Below, one piece after another: positions 29,142 through 30,530 of a DNA stretch of 30,530 nt. Origin of the DNA: a candidate division NC10 bacterium SPGG6 (GTDB lineage Bacteria > Methylomirabilota > Methylomirabilia > Methylomirabilales > CSP1-5); the NCBI GenBank assembly GCA_001643535.1, contig LXTG01000123.1, positions 1 to 30,530 of the forward strand, in the 5' to 3' direction. The notes under the pieces were generated by a model. It did not search any database. It was not told the origin of the DNA and saw nothing but the letters and a program-made list of their open reading frames with translations. The translations under genes and the position numbers were made by a program. The first letter of the stretch is position 1, and each line of letters begins with the position of its first letter.

Positions 29142-30530
29142 ATGGCGCAGAATCGCGGAAACGAAATGGTACAGCGGCGGCGGCGGACAAGACTGATCAT
29201 CGCCGTCGTGGTGGGGCTGGTCGCGGTGCTAACCGCGGTTCAGGTCCTGATCCACCAACTCCGGTTTCCATCCCCCATTCCAAGTAATATCCTGATCTTT
29301 GCCTTGGTCAATGTGAACCTCATCCTCCTCATCCTCCTCGTCCTCCTGGTCTTTCGGAATCTGTTCAAGATCTATCTGGAACGCCGAAACAACCTCTTGG
29401 GGTCCAAGTTCCGGGTGAAGCTAGTGGTGACCTTCTTGAGTCTCGCGCTGCTCCCTTCTGCCTTGCTCTTCCTCGTGGCTTCCAATCTCATCACCACCAA
29501 CGTGGACACCTGGTTTAACATCCAGGTGGAGGAGTCCCTCGAGCGTTCCCTCGAAGTGGCCGAGACGTATTATCTGGATGCCAACGACCGGGCCCTCTTT
29601 TCTGCGAGGCAGATCGCTCGGCGCATCGCCGCTGAGGGACTCCTGGACGCGAACGAGCCCTACCTCAATCGGTTCACCAGGGAGAAGCTCCAGGAATTTC
29701 AGCTGGCCGTGATCCAGATCTTTGACCGGAGGGGACGAGAGCGGCTGCAGATCCGGGGCGAGCGAGTCACCCAAGATGAAGCGATAGGGTCGGCCTCTCG
29801 CTTTGTTCGGCGGGCCTTGAGGGGACGGGAGCAGTCTCTGATCCAGGGGACCCCGACAGGGGATCTCGTTCGGGGTATCGTGCCGATCGTTCTCCCGGCG
29901 GGGAAGAACCAGATCCTCGGGGCAGCCGCGGTGGGGTATTTCATCCCCGGGGGGATGGGGCAGAAGGTCACCGACATCACCATGGGGATCAGAGAATACA
30001 AGCAGTTGAAGCTGCTCAGGAACCCGATCAAGGGGATCTATATCATGCTGTTCCTGATGGTGACCTTGGTGATCATCTTTGCTGCCGTGTGGGTTGGCGT
30101 ACACATGGCCCGCCGGATCACCGTCCCCATCCAGGAGCTCGCCGAGGGGACACGGGCCGTGGCGTCTGGAAACCTCGACTATCGTGTGCAGGTGGAGGCA
30201 GATGATGAGATCGGGATCCTGGTGGACTCCTTTAACCGGATGACCGGGGACCTGGGCCGGAGCGAAGTAGAGCTCACGGAGACGAACCGGAATCTGCAGC
30301 GGACTAATGTCGAGCTGAATGAGCGACGGGTGTACATGGAGACGGTCCTGGAAAGCATCGGGGCCGGGGTCTTTTCTCTGGATGGGGAAGGCCGGCTGAA
30401 TACCGTGAATCGCGCAGCCTCTCGGATGCTGGACCTCGACCCAAGGGCGGCCCTCCACCGACACTATCGAGCGGTCTTCGCCTCGGACCCCTTGACCCCT
30501 CTCTGCCATCTGATGGACCGGATGGTCCGG
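29142..30530 (+). CDS. NtrY-like sensor histidine kinase, N-terminal part
   Basis: The frame is open from ATG 29142 to the window end (463 residues), so the kinase domain lies outside. A basic start (QRRRRTR) is followed by three membrane segments (about 17-38, 48-72 and 88-110), a periplasmic region (about 110-293) and a fourth membrane segment (about 296-320). A HAMP domain follows (ARRITVPIQELAEGTRAVAS to DEIGILVDSFNRMTGDL, about 320-370), then a short coiled coil and a PAS domain from about 396 (METVLESIGAGVFSLDGEGR). Three early segments, large sensor region, HAMP and PAS is the NtrY layout. NtrY works with NtrX, a sigma54-type regulator, which I would expect just downstream. Confidence 0.85.
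   Translation, partial: MAQNRGNEMVQRRRRTRLIIAVVVGLVAVLTAVQVLIHQLRFPSPIPSNILIFALVNVNLILLILLVLLVFRNLFKIYLERRNNLLGSKFRVKLVVTFLSLALLPSALLFLVASNLITTNVDTWFNIQVEESLERSLEVAETYYLDANDRALFSARQIARRIAAEGLLDANEPYLNRFTREKLQEFQLAVIQIFDRRGRERLQIRGERVTQDEAIGSASRFVRRALRGREQSLIQGTPTGDLVRGIVPIVLPAGKNQILGAAAVGYFIPGGMGQKVTDITMGIREYKQLKLLRNPIKGIYIMLFLMVTLVIIFAAVWVGVHMARRITVPIQELAEGTRAVASGNLDYRVQVEADDEIGILVDSFNRMTGDLGRSEVELTETNRNLQRTNVELNERRVYMETVLESIGAGVFSLDGEGRLNTVNRAASRMLDLDPRAALHRHYRAVFASDPLTPLCHLMDRMVR

Noticed and set aside
29421..30509. Open frame of 362 codons on the minus strand opposite the sensor kinase
   Set aside because: The + frame has membrane segments, HAMP and PAS and runs through the window end. 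The minus frame is Pro/His-rich without any recognisable domain.

Overview
The window is a dense run of housekeeping genes, all read on the + strand, from a GC-rich (roughly 60%) Gram-negative bacterium. The lpxC gene implies lipid A synthesis and an outer membrane. Gene order such as coaE-rho-rpmE-prfA-prmC-murA-hisG and an NtrY-like kinase recall Deltaproteobacteria and related deep lineages. My best guess is an uncultured lineage such as NC10/Methylomirabilota or a neighbour, but this is inference and I could not search for it.

Layout: (1) 2-5775 holds the 3' part of lepA, lepB, then hrcA-grpE-dnaJ behind a consensus sigma70 promoter and a perfect CIRCE operator, then rsmE; dnaK is absent from its usual place between grpE and dnaJ. 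(2) 5801-11596 holds a PolA-type 5' nuclease lacking the polymerase part, coaE, rho (own promoter and long leader), a palindrome-rich gap, rpmE, prfA and prmC. (3) 11649-18778 holds murA and the histidine genes hisG-hisD-hisB-hisH-hisA-hisF-hisIE. (4) 18888-25660 is an expanded macromolecular-synthesis operon: rpsU-yqeY-(terminator hairpin)-mutS2-dnaG-rpoD. (5) 25786-30530 holds a CAU tRNA, a coiled-coil zinc-ribbon protein, an RNase H-family gene, a DUF721/DciA-like gene, lpxC behind a sigma54-type promoter, and the N-terminal 463 residues of an NtrY-like sensor kinase that runs off the end.

The most unusual content is a set of small interspersed elements built from 7-nt repeats. At least ten copies or remnants are visible. 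Larger copies have a left arm of tandem heptads, a non-repeated core and a right arm of the same heptads in inverted orientation, so they could fold into long imperfect hairpins. Heptad classes include GTTCAGG/GTTCATG, GTCCGAA, GTCAGCA and ACCCAAC. They fill spaces between stop codons and the next start, flank the tRNA in opposite orientations, and occur in frame inside hisH and hisF. Two copies about 8 kb apart (17928-18046 and, inverted, 25868-26061) share exact blocks of up to 19 nt in the same order. One segment between shared blocks differs by exactly 14 nt (two heptads). Three copies follow a stop codon through a short perfect hairpin whose sequence differs each time but whose shape is kept. 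No gene for their mobility is in the window.

Other points of note are the sigma54-type site before lpxC next to an NtrY-like kinase, probable attenuators before grpE and mutS2, and two promoters whose -35 box TTGACA contains the stop codon of the preceding gene.
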